NCBI RefSeq assembly: GCF_003856975.1
Contig: NZ_CP033107.1
Coordinates: forward strand, 372,001 to 436,000
Reading direction: 5' to 3'
DNA: 64,000 nt
Source of the DNA: Plantibacter sp. PA-3-X8
GTDB lineage: Bacteria; Actinomycetota; Actinomycetes; Actinomycetales; Microbacteriaceae
Under the pieces are notes generated by a model, which was given only the letters and a program-made list of their open reading frames with translations, did not search any database and was not told where the DNA came from. Position 1 is the first letter of the stretch, and each line of letters opens with the position of its first letter. This document shows, one piece after another, positions 29,570-38,068 of the stretch. The position numbers were made by a program, and so were the translations under genes.

Positions 29570-30619
29570 CTACGGGACGCGGGTGAGCCAGGCGTCGGTG
29601 GCGAACTTGTCGGTGACGAGCTGCTCGGCGGCGGCGCGCTCGGCATCCGTGACATGGCCAGGGGTCGCGCCGGTGATCTCGACGAAGGTGTCCTTCATGC
29701 GATCGATGATCTCGGCCCGCGAGAGCCCGGTCTGGCTGCGGAGCGGGTCGACGCGTTTGGCGGCCGAGGTGGTGCCCTTGTCGCTGAGCTTCTCACGCCC
29801 GATGCGGAGCACCTGCGTCATGAGCTCGCCGTCCATGTCGTAGCTCATCGTGACGTGGTGCAGCACGGCGCCGTTCCCGAGCCGCTTCTGCGCGGCACCG
29901 CCGATCTTTCCCGACGGGCTCGTGATGTCGTTGAGCGGCTGGTACGTCGCCTCGATGCCGAGCGAACGCAGGGCGACGAGCACCCAGTCGTCGAGGTAGG
30001 CGTAGGAGTCGGCGAAGGTCATGCCGTTCACGAGCTCGGCGGGGACGTAGAGCGAGTAGGTGATGATGCCACCGCGCTGCATCATCATCGCGCCACCGCC
30101 GGAGACGCGGCGGACGACCTCGAAGCCGTTCGCCTTCGCGTTGTCGAGGTCGACCTCGTTCTTGAGCGACTGGAAGCTGCCGATGACGACCGCCGACTGG
30201 TCCCACTCCCAGATGCGGAGCGTCGGACCGCGGCGGCCCTCGCCGACCTCGTTCGTCAGGACCTCGTCGAGCGCGAGGTGGAGTTGCGGCGACACCGAGC
30301 CCTCGTGGATGAGCTGCCAGTCGTAGTCGCCCCAGCCCGTCGCCTTCGCGAGGGAGCGGCGAATGGCCGTCGCGACCGCCTCGGGCGTGAACCCGAGGAG
30401 CACGGCATCTTCCGGCAGGGCGCCGCGGATGGCGGCGGCGAGACCTGCGGCGTCCGTGGTGGCGGGGAGCCCGGTGACGGCGCGGTCGATCAGCGCGAGC
30501 GCATCGTCGGGTTCGAGGAAGAAGTCACCGGCGAGGCGGAAGTCCGCGATGCGGTCGTCGACCACCTCGAGATCGACGACGACGAGCTTGCCACCCGGGA
30601 CCTTGTACTCACCATGCAT
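29570..30619 (-). CDS. lplA: lipoate-protein ligase A with N-terminal accessory domain
   Basis: Attaches lipoate to E2 subunits and GcvH via lipoyl-AMP. The 349-residue chain begins with the accessory lipoate-ligase domain (about 1-90: KVPGGKLVVVDLEVVDDRIADFRLAGDFFLEPDDAL), which in E. coli LplA is C-terminal. The BPL/LplA catalytic domain follows, with the RRVSGGGAMMM substrate loop near residue 167 and the catalytic-lysine region DITSPSGKIGGAAQKRLGNGAVLHH near 215. ATG 30619 is preceded by TAGGCT at exactly 6 bases and no Shine-Dalgarno: a leaderless start. It stands alone between repeats. Confidence 0.92.
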   Translation of the reverse strand: MHGEYKVPGGKLVVVDLEVVDDRIADFRLAGDFFLEPDDALALIDRAVTGLPATTDAAGLAAAIRGALPEDAVLLGFTPEAVATAIRRSLAKATGWGDYDWQLIHEGSVSPQLHLALDEVLTNEVGEGRRGPTLRIWEWDQSAVVIGSFQSLKNEVDLDNAKANGFEVVRRVSGGGAMMMQRGGIITYSLYVPAELVNGMTFADSYAYLDDWVLVALRSLGIEATYQPLNDITSPSGKIGGAAQKRLGNGAVLHHVTMSYDMDGELMTQVLRIGREKLSDKGTTSAAKRVDPLRSQTGLSRAEIIDRMKDTFVEITGATPGHVTDAERAAAEQLVTDKFATDAWLTRVP

Positions 30620-30675
30620 GCCCCCAGCCTATTCCTGGACGGCGTCCGGATTCCCCGGAAGGGGAGCCGAACCCC

Positions 30676-32094
30676 TCAGGAGTCGAAGCCGATGCCGAAG
30701 CGGTCCATGACCTTCAGGAGCAGGCCGTCGCGGCCCTCGTTCGCGTCGGAACGGGCGACCGCGCGGCGGACGGTCTGGATCGCGGGGTTCGCGATGGGCT
30801 CCGGCGGGATGGGGATCGGTTTGGACCGCACCATCTTCAGGCGGGTCAGCTCGGTCGACTCGCCACTCAGCAGATCGAGCATGACCTTCGCCCCGAAGCG
30901 CGTGGCGCCGACCCCGAGTCCGGTGAACCCGGCGCTGTAGGCGACGCGTCCGCGGAGGGCCGTGCCCTGGAACGCCGAGAGCCGCGAACACATGTCGATC
31001 ATGCCGCCCCACGCGTGGGTGAACCGGATGTCGAGTTGCGGGTAGGTCGTGAAGAAGTGGTCGGCGAGGGTCTCGAACGTCTCGCGGCGCTGATCGTGCT
31101 CCGGCCGGATCCTGCCACCCCGGTGGTAGACCGCGTCGAAGCCGCCGTAGAGGATGCGGTCGTCGGCTGACCGGCGGGAGTAGTGGAACTCACGACTCGA
31201 ATCGGCGATGCCGAAGCGGTCGGTCCAACCGATGCTCTCGAGCTGTTCCGGGGAGAGCGGCTCGGTCATGAGCACGTAGTCGTACACGGGGATCGTCAGC
31301 AGCTCCGTGCGTTTGAGGAGCGACGGGAAGCCGTTGGTGGCGAGCGCGACCTGCCGAGCCTGTACCCCGCCCTGCTTCGTGGTCACCGCGACGCCGTCGC
31401 CCGAGCGCCGCAGCCGGGTCGCCGGGGTGTGCTCGAAGACCCGCACACCGAGCTCGATGCACGCGCGCTTCAACCCCCAGGCGAGCTTCGCCGGGTGGAC
31501 GAGCGCGGTGCTCTTCCACTCGCGCTGACCAGCCAGGTACACGGGCGAATGCACGAGCGCCTGGACGGCCTCGCGATCGAGGAACACACCGTCCCCCGAC
31601 ACCTCGCGCAGCGCGTCCACCTGGTGCGGCTCGGTCGCGACGGTGAGCACACCCGTGTGCTCGAACTCGGCGTCGATCCCGAGGCGGTCGAGCGTGGCGA
31701 CGAACTCGTCGAAGTTCTCGTCCGCCAGGCGATCGAGCTCCGGCAGTTCGTCGGCGAAGTGGCGCTCGCCGTTGTCGACGCCGTGGGTGAGGCTCTCCTC
31801 GAAGAAGCCGCCGTTCCGGCCACTCGCCGCCCAGCCGACCTCCTTGCCCTCGATGAGCACGACGTCACGCGAGGGGTCGGCCTCCTTGGCGATGAGCGCC
31901 GTCCAGAGTCCGGAATAGCCGCCACCGACGACCAGGAGATCCGCCGTGACCTGGCCGACGAGTCGAGGCTCCGGCGACGGCCGATCAGGGCTGTCGAGCC
32001 AGTACGGGACCGTGCTCGCTCCCGCGAGCGACCGCGCGATGCGCTCCGCCGAGTTCCGTCTGCGGTGGCTGTAGGTGGGTCCGTCCGAGGTCAC
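30676..32094 (-). CDS. FAD-dependent oxidoreductase (DAO, PuuB/OrdL-like)
   Basis: Flavoprotein of 472 residues resembling gamma-glutamylputrescine oxidase. It has LLVVGGGYSGLWTALIAKEAD near residue 53, the GKEVGWAASGRNGGFFEESL segment characteristic of the OrdL/PuuB group, and a C-terminal GRVAYSAGFTGLGVGATRFGAKVM FAD motif. The expected reaction is oxidation of a primary or secondary amine with H2O2 release. GTG 32094 follows GAGGAG at 6 bases; the frame continues upstream only through repeat DNA. No polyamine genes surround it, so the substrate is open. Confidence 0.88.
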   Translation of the reverse strand: MTSDGPTYSHRRRNSAERIARSLAGASTVPYWLDSPDRPSPEPRLVGQVTADLLVVGGGYSGLWTALIAKEADPSRDVVLIEGKEVGWAASGRNGGFFEESLTHGVDNGERHFADELPELDRLADENFDEFVATLDRLGIDAEFEHTGVLTVATEPHQVDALREVSGDGVFLDREAVQALVHSPVYLAGQREWKSTALVHPAKLAWGLKRACIELGVRVFEHTPATRLRRSGDGVAVTTKQGGVQARQVALATNGFPSLLKRTELLTIPVYDYVLMTEPLSPEQLESIGWTDRFGIADSSREFHYSRRSADDRILYGGFDAVYHRGGRIRPEHDQRRETFETLADHFFTTYPQLDIRFTHAWGGMIDMCSRLSAFQGTALRGRVAYSAGFTGLGVGATRFGAKVMLDLLSGESTELTRLKMVRSKPIPIPPEPIANPAIQTVRRAVARSDANEGRDGLLLKVMDRFGIGFDS

Positions 32095-32142
32095 CGGGTC
32101 TCCTCTGCGTCGAGTGTGGGTGCCGCGACTGTACCCCGCGGC

Positions 32143-32246
32143 CTCTGAGCTTGTCACCGGGTGGTGGCGTTCGCTGCCCGTCGACAGGCTCAGGGACCGG
32201 AGCGGGCGCTCACGGACCGGGGCGGGCGCTGCCGGGCCGGGGCGGC
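32143..32246. repeat. repeat family 5 cluster (CAGGCTCAGGGACCGG units)
   Basis: Between the flavoprotein start and the lipase stop lie CTGAGCTTGTCACCGG, then GTCGACAGGCTCAGGGACC and two decayed 20-bp repeats of the type GGACCGGGGCGGGCGCT. They match the family at 19.1 and 43.25 kb. Confidence 0.75.
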
Positions 32247-33131
32247 TCAGGTTCGCTTGTCGAGCCACTCCACGACGTCGCGCTCGACGTCCTCGCGGTT
32301 CAGCTCGTTGAAGATCTCGTGTCGCGCCTCGGGGTAGATGATGAGCGTCACGTCGGTGAGCTTGGAGCGCTTGACGTAGGCGTCCCGGAGGAGGGTGAGT
32401 CCGCGCACACCACCGAGGGAGTCGTCGGACCCGCCGAGGATGAGCACGGGCAGCTTGCGCGGCATGCGGCGGGGCGGGCGACCGAGGAAGGCGAACGCCT
32501 GGATCGGGTTCCACACCGGGGTGACGCCGATGTCGAAGTTGCGCTCGTCGGCGGCGAATGCGGCCCAGGCGGCCGGGTCGCGGTTGAGCCACTCGAGACC
32601 GGTCTTCCCGGTCTTCCGCCAGCGCTTGTTGAGGTCACCGGCGTTGATGACTCCGGGCATCGCGAGCGAGGTGCCCGAGAGGATGAGGAGCTCGTACAGA
32701 TCGTGTTCGGCGACGACCTTCTGCGCCATGAGCGAGCCCCAGCTGTGCCCGAGCAACGCGAGCCGCGACTCGGGGAAGCGGGTCCGCAGGTACCGGCCGA
32801 CGGCGGCGACGGAGTCGATCGCACCCCGGGTCGTCCGCGGGCCGAGCTTGCCGAGGCCGAGGTGCTCGAGCCCCGTGCGACCATGGCCGCGGTGGTCGTC
32901 GGCCGCGACCGCGTACCCCGCGTCGTTGAGCCGTGCGGCGAGGCGCCCGTAGCGGAGGGCGTGTTCCCCCGCCCCATGCGCGATGTGCACGACGGCCCGA
33001 GGGTTCGGCACCTCCCACAGGTAGACGTAGACCGTGACGCCGTCGTCGTCGACGATCGTCTCGGTCGCATACGGTCGCGGCTCGACGGGGCGGTTCGCGT
33101 CGTCGACGGGTGGCGGGGTCTGCTCGCTCAT
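32247..33131 (-). CDS. alpha/beta hydrolase (monoacylglycerol lipase / lysophospholipase type)
   Basis: Serine hydrolase of 294 residues with the Hydrolase_4 pattern. The oxyanion motif is VVHIAHGAGEHALRYGRLA near residue 47 and the DHRGHGRT box near 79. The nucleophile elbow is LLGHSWGSLMAQK near 125, the late acid is in LGGSDDSLGG and the histidine in YPEARHEIFNELNRE. No signal peptide is present, so it acts in the cytoplasm. ATG 33131 has TACGCT exactly 6 bases upstream and no Shine-Dalgarno (leaderless). Confidence 0.93.
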   Translation of the reverse strand: MSEQTPPPVDDANRPVEPRPYATETIVDDDGVTVYVYLWEVPNPRAVVHIAHGAGEHALRYGRLAARLNDAGYAVAADDHRGHGRTGLEHLGLGKLGPRTTRGAIDSVAAVGRYLRTRFPESRLALLGHSWGSLMAQKVVAEHDLYELLILSGTSLAMPGVINAGDLNKRWRKTGKTGLEWLNRDPAAWAAFAADERNFDIGVTPVWNPIQAFAFLGRPPRRMPRKLPVLILGGSDDSLGGVRGLTLLRDAYVKRSKLTDVTLIIYPEARHEIFNELNREDVERDVVEWLDKRT

Positions 33132-33174
33132 CCCGCCAGCGTAGGCCCTCGGCCCGGCGGCGTGGCGAGTCCGT

Positions 33175-33203
33175 TTGCAGTTCCCGGAGGGCAGGCGTAC
33201 GGT
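33175..33203 (+). promoter_or_regulatory. corA: promoter candidate upstream of corA leader
   Basis: TTGCAG (33175-33180), a 17-base spacer and TACGGT (33198-33203). Transcription from about 33210 would give a leader of some 230 bases before corA, containing a possible leader peptide. Confidence 0.5.
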
Positions 33204-33258
33204 GAACGAGGCCCGAACGGCGGGCCGGCAGGTTTCGACGGAAGCGAGGTGAGCGGCC

Positions 33259-33321
33259 ATGGCTGGTGACAGTACCCGCGCCATCGCATCGACGAACCGC
33301 CTCGCCTCCCTCACCCGGTAG
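33259..33321 (+). CDS. possible leader peptide upstream of corA
   Basis: A 20-codon frame (MAGDSTRAIASTNRLASLTR) starts at ATG 33259 after GAGGTGAG at 5 bases, and ends 119 bases before the corA ATG. Short translated leaders control corA and mgtA in enterobacteria; here that is only analogy. It could equally be chance in a GC-rich leader. Confidence 0.35.
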   Translation: MAGDSTRAIASTNRLASLTR

Positions 33322-33440
33322 GCGCAGCCACCGCCGGTGCCGAGGCGCCCTCACTCACACCTCCCCGGGTGCGATCCACCGCGATCGCCTGCACCCGCGC
33401 GGCCGCCGCACGTTCCCGTCGATCGATGGACGGAGACCTC

Positions 33441-34499
33441 ATGGCACTCATCGACAACGGCATCTACGTGACCGGACGGCGCTCGGCGAGCCCGCGATCG
33501 CTCGACGCGACGTACGAGCTCCTCAACGAACAGCGGGGCATGGCCTGGATCGGTCTGTACCGCACGGAACCGTCGGAGATCCGCTCCGTCGCTCAGGAGT
33601 TCGACCTGCATCCGCTCGCCGTCGAGGACGCTCTGAAGGGCCATCAGCGGGCGAAGCTCGAACGTTACGGCGACACGCTGTTCGTCGTCCTGCGTCCCGC
33701 CCGCTACCTGGACGAGGAGGAGCGGGTCGAGTTCGGCGAGGTGCACCTGTTCGTCGGACCCGGGTTCGTCGTCACGGTCCGTCACGCGGAGAAGCCCGAC
33801 CTCGGCCAGGTCCGGCGGCGACTCGAAGCCCGGCCCGACATCCTCGCGCTCGGCCCCGACGCCGTCCTGCACGCCGTGCTCGACCAGGTCGTCGACGGCT
33901 ACGGTCCCGTCGTCGCGGGGCTCGAGAACGACATCGACGAGATCGAGGACGAGCTCTTCGGCGACGCTGCGGACGTCTCGCGTCGCATCTACGAGCTGCT
34001 GCGCCAGGTCATCGCGTTCCAGCGCGCGACCACGCCCCTGCGGGCCATGCTCCACGGGCTGCTGCAGGGCGCCGACAAGTACGGTCTCGACGAGGAGCTG
34101 CGCAACGGCTTCCGCGACGTGCTCGACCACACCCTCCGGATCGCGGAGCGCGTCGACTCATTCCGCCACCTGCTCCGGAACGCGCTCACGGTGCACGCGA
34201 CGCTCATGACGCAACAGCAGAACGAGGAGATGCGACGCCTCTCGGAGGCGAGCCTCGCGCAGAACGAGGAGTCGCGTCGGATGAGCGAGACGGCACTGGC
34301 GCAGAACGAGGAGATCAAACGGATCTCCTCCTGGGCGGCGATCCTCTTCGCCCCGACACTCATCGGCACCGTCTACGGCATGAACTTCGACGACATGCCG
34401 GAGCTCCACTGGCAGTTCGGCTACCCGGTCGCGATCGGAGCGATGCTCGTCCTCTCCGGGACCCTGTACGCCATCTTCCGAGCCCGCCGCTGGCTCTGA
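33441..34499 (+). CDS. corA: CorA family magnesium/divalent cation transporter
   Basis: Pentameric cation channel of 352 residues: a cytoplasmic alpha/beta funnel domain, a long stalk helix and two C-terminal membrane helices. The signature YGMNFDDMPELHW is at 312-324 (GMN at 313-315). Helix 1 runs about 297-311 and helix 2 about 327-345, ending in the basic FRARRWL. Residues 259-296 hold three successive copies of a 14-residue unit, (A/Q)QNEExxRxxSExxL, where ordinary CorA has one. This extends the stalk helix. ATG 33441 follows GGAGA; the earlier in-frame ATG 33426 is possible. Confidence 0.93.
   Translation: MALIDNGIYVTGRRSASPRSLDATYELLNEQRGMAWIGLYRTEPSEIRSVAQEFDLHPLAVEDALKGHQRAKLERYGDTLFVVLRPARYLDEEERVEFGEVHLFVGPGFVVTVRHAEKPDLGQVRRRLEARPDILALGPDAVLHAVLDQVVDGYGPVVAGLENDIDEIEDELFGDAADVSRRIYELLRQVIAFQRATTPLRAMLHGLLQGADKYGLDEELRNGFRDVLDHTLRIAERVDSFRHLLRNALTVHATLMTQQQNEEMRRLSEASLAQNEESRRMSETALAQNEEIKRISSWAAILFAPTLIGTVYGMNFDDMPELHWQFGYPVAIGAMLVLSGTLYAIFRARRWL
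34215..34328 (+). repeat. corA: in-frame tandem repeat within corA (42 bp, 2.7 copies)
   Basis: Units begin with CAGAACGAGGAG at 34218, 34260 and 34302, spaced 42 bases, and encode QNEEMRRLSEASLA, QNEESRRMSETALA and QNEEIKRIS. The period of 14 residues equals four helical turns, so a continuous helix is kept. Confidence 0.85.
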
Positions 34500-34508
34500 C
34501 CGCACCCC

Positions 34509-34578
34509 AGCCCGCGAACTGTCACCAACGGTCAGTCCTGCACCCCGTGCACTGTCGGTTGGTGACGGTTCGCGGGTT
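34509..34578. repeat. repeat family 2, copy 3
   Basis: A 70-bp element with left arm AGCCCGCGAACTGTCACCAAC and right arm GTTGGTGACGGTTCGCGGGTT (two changes), directly after corA and before the marR operator region. Confidence 0.9.
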
Positions 34579-34581
34579 TAC

Positions 34582-34607
34582 TTAGGGTGGCTAATTTGCT
34601 AGGCTAA
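34582..34607. promoter_or_regulatory. marR operator/promoter candidate
   Basis: TTAG-GGTGG-CTAA (34582-34594) is an inverted repeat of the MarR kind, and GGCTAA recurs 13 bases later (34589 and 34602). A TAGGCT -10 candidate (34600-34605) overlaps it, so MarR binding would block transcription of the marR-MFS pair. Confidence 0.55.
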
Positions 34608-34613
34608 TGAATC

Positions 34614-35066
34614 GTGGCAAGCGGAGCAGCGACGAAGACCAGGGCCCTGACGATCGCCGAGCAGGCGTCCGAACTCCGGATGGGCACCTTCCGGCTCGCG
34701 AGACGACTGCGCGGGGAGAAGTCGGTCGACGACCTCAGTGATCCGCAGTTCTCCGTCCTCGGAGGGCTCTACAAAGAGGGCTCCGCAACCCTGCGGGCAC
34801 TGGCCGAACGCGACCGCGTGTCCGCGCCATCCATGAATCGCACCGTCAACTGCCTCGAAGAGGCCGGGTACGTCACCCGAGAAACCGACGCGGCCGACCG
34901 CCGGAAGGTCACCATCGCCCTCACCGAAGCGGGCCACACCACCGTCACCGAGACCGTCCGGAAACGCGACGCGTGGATCACCCAGCAGCTGCGCGCGCTC
35001 ACCCCGGACGAACGCGACACCCTCGCCCGCGCAGCCGAGATCATGAGGAGACTCGCCACCCAGTGA
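34614..35066 (+). CDS. MarR family regulator
   Basis: Winged-helix regulator of 150 residues: DLSDPQFSVLGGLYKEGSATLRALAERDRVSAPSMNRTVNCLEEAGYVTRETDAADRRKVTIALTEAG is the classic MarR DNA-binding unit (helix 3 to wing), flanked by dimerisation helices. It starts at GTG 34614, and its stop overlaps the GTG of the MFS gene (GTGA), so the pair is co-translated. Together with the TTAG/CTAA operator this looks like a self-regulated, ligand-responsive efflux cassette. Confidence 0.92.
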   Translation: MASGAATKTRALTIAEQASELRMGTFRLARRLRGEKSVDDLSDPQFSVLGGLYKEGSATLRALAERDRVSAPSMNRTVNCLEEAGYVTRETDAADRRKVTIALTEAGHTTVTETVRKRDAWITQQLRALTPDERDTLARAAEIMRRLATQ

Positions 35067-36487
35067 GTGCAATGTTCCGTTCCCTGTCCAGCGTCAACTA
35101 CCGCATCTGGTTCATCGGCGCCCTTGTGTCGAACGTCGGCGCCTGGATGCAGGCCACCACCCAGAACTGGGTCGTGCTGACCGACCTCACCGACAACGAC
35201 GCCGTGGCCGTCGGCGCCACCATGGCCCTGCAGTTCGGGCCGCAGCTCGTCCTCGTGCCGATCACCGGTCTCATCGCCGACCGCTTCGACAAGCGGAAGA
35301 TCCTCATCCTCACCCAGTCGAGCCTCATGCTCCTGGCGTTCGCCCTCGGCGCCCTGCTCATCTTCGGTCACGCCGAGCTGTGGCACATGTACCTCTTCGC
35401 GCTGGCCCTCGGCATCATCAACGCCGTCGACGGCCCGGCCCGCCAGACCTTTGTCTCCGAGCTCGTCGACGAGCACAACATGTCGAACGCCGTCGCGCTC
35501 AACTCGGCGTCCTTCAACGCGGCGCGCATGGTCGGCCCCGCCATCGCCGGTCTCCTCATCGTCGCGATCGGCTCCGGGTGGGTGTTCGTCGTGAACGCCT
35601 TCACCTTCCTCGGCGTCATCGGCGCGCTCCTCGCACTCCGCACCGGCAAGCTCCGTCGAGCGCCGCGCCCACCGCGGGCTCGAGGACAGTTCGTCGAGGG
35701 CTTCCGCTACGTCCGCGGGCGGCCGGACCTCATGGTCGTCTTCGTGATCGTGTTCATCATGGGCGCGTTCGGCATGAACTTCCCGATCTTCGCCTCGACC
35801 ATGGCCGTCGAGTTCGGCAAGGGCGCGGGCGAATACGGCATCCTCTCCTCGGTGCTCGCGATCGGTTCCCTGACCGGCGCACTCCTCGCGGCGCGGCGGG
35901 CGCAGGCCCAGATGCGGATGATCGTCGGCGCGGCCGGGCTCTTCGGGGTCGCTGCGCTCACGGCCGCGTTCATGCCGAGCTACTGGTCGTTCGCCGCCGT
36001 GCTGATCCTCGTCGGCTTCTCGACGGTGACGCTCCTGACCACCGCGAACGGACTCGTGCAGACGAGCACCGAGGCCGCCGTCCGTGGCCGGGTGATGGCG
36101 CTGTACATGGCGATCCTCATGGGTGGCACCCCGATCGGCGCGCCCATCGTCGGGTGGGTGGCGAACACCTTCGGGCCGCGCTGGGCGCTCGGCCTGGGCG
36201 CACTCGCCGGGTTCGCCGCCTGCGCCACCGGCCTCGCCTACGGGGTGTTCCGTCATCACCTCCGCCTGCGCGTGGCGCCCGACTCCCGCTGGCGCCTGCA
36301 GTTCACCCACGACGGCGTCGTCTCACCGGTCACGCCGGAGGACTTCTCGGAGCAGATCGCGCTCACCTCGCCGATCCCGCTGCCGAAGCCGAAGCCGCGC
36401 GCGAAGGCGCCCGAGCCGCGTTCGGAGTCGCGTCCCGAATCGTCGCCGGTCGACGAGTCGACGACCCTCACCGGCTCCCGCCGCTAG
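35063..36487 (+). CDS. MFS transporter (MFS_3 / EntS-like)
   Basis: Major facilitator of 474 residues in the enterobactin-exporter/macrolide-efflux-like group: an N-terminal FRSLSSVNYRIWFIGALVSNVGAWMQATTQNWVVL block, LIADRFDKRKILILTQ (loop 2-3 motif A) near residue 70 and GPARQTFVSELVDEHNMSNAVALNSASFNAARMVGPAIAG near 125, all typical. After the twelfth helix comes a 75-residue Pro/Ser/Glu-rich tail. GTG 35063 overlaps the marR stop; ATG 35072 is the alternative. Coupling to MarR suggests export of a toxic compound. Confidence 0.9.
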   Translation: MSAMFRSLSSVNYRIWFIGALVSNVGAWMQATTQNWVVLTDLTDNDAVAVGATMALQFGPQLVLVPITGLIADRFDKRKILILTQSSLMLLAFALGALLIFGHAELWHMYLFALALGIINAVDGPARQTFVSELVDEHNMSNAVALNSASFNAARMVGPAIAGLLIVAIGSGWVFVVNAFTFLGVIGALLALRTGKLRRAPRPPRARGQFVEGFRYVRGRPDLMVVFVIVFIMGAFGMNFPIFASTMAVEFGKGAGEYGILSSVLAIGSLTGALLAARRAQAQMRMIVGAAGLFGVAALTAAFMPSYWSFAAVLILVGFSTVTLLTTANGLVQTSTEAAVRGRVMALYMAILMGGTPIGAPIVGWVANTFGPRWALGLGALAGFAACATGLAYGVFRHHLRLRVAPDSRWRLQFTHDGVVSPVTPEDFSEQIALTSPIPLPKPKPRAKAPEPRSESRPESSPVDESTTLTGSRR

Positions 36488-36514
36488 ACGGTCCTCCGCT
36501 CCGACCCGCTCGGC

Positions 36515-36610
36515 GTTCACAACTCCTGCATCCTGCGACCGCCGGGGCTCCCGGGCGGGCGGGGCGGCGGGTGACGCGGCCGGTCGTCGCAGGCGGCAGG
36601 AGTTACGAAC
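36515..36610. repeat. repeat family 3, copy 2
   Basis: A 96-bp element with GTTCACAACTCCTGC on the left and GCAGGAGTTACGAAC on the right (13 of 15 paired). The TTA in the right arm is the stop codon of the neighbouring minus-strand methyltransferase-like gene. Confidence 0.85.
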
Positions 36611-37532
36611 GAGCCGCCACCGGACGGACGCTCGGGACCCAGCACCGCAGGTCCTCGCGGTAGCGGCGGTACGGCTCGCCGAAGCGCGCCTCGAGGTCGG
36701 CCTCTTCGACCGGCCGGACCAGGACGTTCCAGACGACGGCGCCGAAGACCGCGTAGACGACGACGATCCAGGACGACAGCAGGAGTCCGACGCCGACGCC
36801 TTGGACGATACTGCCGACGGCCATCGGATTGCGGACGAAGCGATACGGTCCGGCGATGACGAGCCGGTTCGGCATCGCGGCGGGCAGTGGCGTCCCACCC
36901 CCGGTCGTCGCCATCGCGGCTGCGGACCAGAGCCCGACGATGCTCCCGAGCACCACGACGACGATGCCGGCGATGACGGCGAACTGCTCCGCACCCGGCG
37001 GCAGGGCGATCGCGACCCGCCACCGCAGCTCGAAGAACCGCAGGGCGGCGGGGATCACCGCGAGGAAGACGCCCCAGAACGCGACGATCTCGACGGCGGT
37101 CCTCACGAGTTGCGAACCGGTCGACGCCGACGCATCGGCTGGGCGGAACGCGAACGGCCCGATGGCGATCCATGCTCTCGGGATCCCGCCGGTGAGGACG
37201 AGCGCGAGTGCCGTGACCGAGCCGACCGCGGCGCCGACCATCAGCAGGGCGCCGATCCCCGCCTCCTGGGTCGCGGCCGCGAAGATCCCCAGTGACACGG
37301 TGACCAGCAGCGTCCATCCGGTCGCGAGGATCGCCGCCCATCGGATGGCGCATGCGGCGAGCGCCGAGGCGACGACGAAGAGTGGGACGTCGAGCACGGC
37401 CGTGACGACGGGGTCGAGGCTGCCGAGCGTCGCCGCACGGACGGGCGGGACGAGGAACACCGACACCCACCATGCTGCGCCGGCGAGGGCCTGCACGGCG
37501 AAGTACCAGCGCCCCCAGCGCTCGGCGCTCAT
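36603..37532 (-). CDS. isoprenylcysteine carboxyl methyltransferase family membrane protein
   Basis: A 309-residue multi-pass protein, about seven to eight helices. The C-terminal domain has the ICMT/PEMT pattern GPYRFVRNPMAVGSIVQGVGVGLLL followed by RPVEEADLEARFGEPYRRYREDLRCWVP, the SAM- and substrate-binding part of small membrane methyltransferases. Bacterial members methylate lipids or unknown thiols or carboxyls; true prenyl-cysteine substrates are unlikely. The stop codon lies inside a family 3 repeat. It follows the DUF3054 gene by 28 bases and probably shares its transcript. Confidence 0.8.
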   Translation of the reverse strand: MSAERWGRWYFAVQALAGAAWWVSVFLVPPVRAATLGSLDPVVTAVLDVPLFVVASALAACAIRWAAILATGWTLLVTVSLGIFAAATQEAGIGALLMVGAAVGSVTALALVLTGGIPRAWIAIGPFAFRPADASASTGSQLVRTAVEIVAFWGVFLAVIPAALRFFELRWRVAIALPPGAEQFAVIAGIVVVVLGSIVGLWSAAAMATTGGGTPLPAAMPNRLVIAGPYRFVRNPMAVGSIVQGVGVGLLLSSWIVVVYAVFGAVVWNVLVRPVEEADLEARFGEPYRRYREDLRCWVPSVRPVAARS

Positions 37533-37560
37533 GCGATCGTCGGTGGCGGTGTCGGCGGCG

Positions 37561-37941
37561 TCATCGACGTCGGCGGGCGATGAGCCACGCGACGAGGCGC
37601 CAACCCAGGAGGAGTGCGGCGAGGACCAGGACGGTCACGATGACGAAGCTGAGTTGGACTCCCTGGCCGGAGACCGCGCGCAGCACCATCCCGACGACGA
37701 CGGTCGACACCCAGACGACGACGCCGGCCCAGCGGACGGAGCGGGTCTCGCGCTGACCGAGGACGAGCGCGAGGACGTGTCCGACGAGGAGTCCGACGGC
37801 GAACGGCCACAGGGTCACGAGGAGTCCGAGGATGCCTTCGCCGTGGCTGGCGCGGCCGATGAGGACGAACACGATGACGGCGAGGAGGTCGATGCCGACG
37901 GTCGCGGCGAATCCGGCGGGGGTCCTGCTGGGGCGATCCAT
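37561..37941 (-). CDS. DUF3054 membrane protein
   Basis: A 126-residue protein with four helices. The sequence IGRASHGEGILGLLVTLWPFAVGLLVGHVLAL is the recognisable DUF3054 core (polar RxSH in helix 1, TxWPF in helix 2). Function is unknown. ATG 37941 follows TAGGGT by 6 bases (leaderless), although GAGGGG in that interval could also act as a ribosome site on a longer transcript. It is upstream of the ICMT-like gene in a probable two-gene operon. Confidence 0.85.
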   Translation of the reverse strand: MDRPSRTPAGFAATVGIDLLAVIVFVLIGRASHGEGILGLLVTLWPFAVGLLVGHVLALVLGQRETRSVRWAGVVVWVSTVVVGMVLRAVSGQGVQLSFVIVTVLVLAALLLGWRLVAWLIARRRR

Positions 37942-38068
37942 CCCCTCACCCTATTGGCGTCGCCGCCGCCCACCCTGGAGGGAGGCCGCATGGCGCGCTG
38001 CGGGGCCTGTCGCTCGTTGCCCTCGCTGGCTACGATGGCGCTGACACCCGATCGACGAAGGAGCCGTC

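Noticed and set aside
30676..32592. Longer start for the PuuB-like oxidase
   Set aside because: The extra 166 codons cross family 5 repeats and the lipase gene and are Arg-rich. GTG 32094 has a good ribosome site.
33204..33440. An M-box magnesium riboswitch before corA
   Set aside because: A GAGGTGAGCGG string is reminiscent, but the remaining conserved blocks of the M-box are not present.
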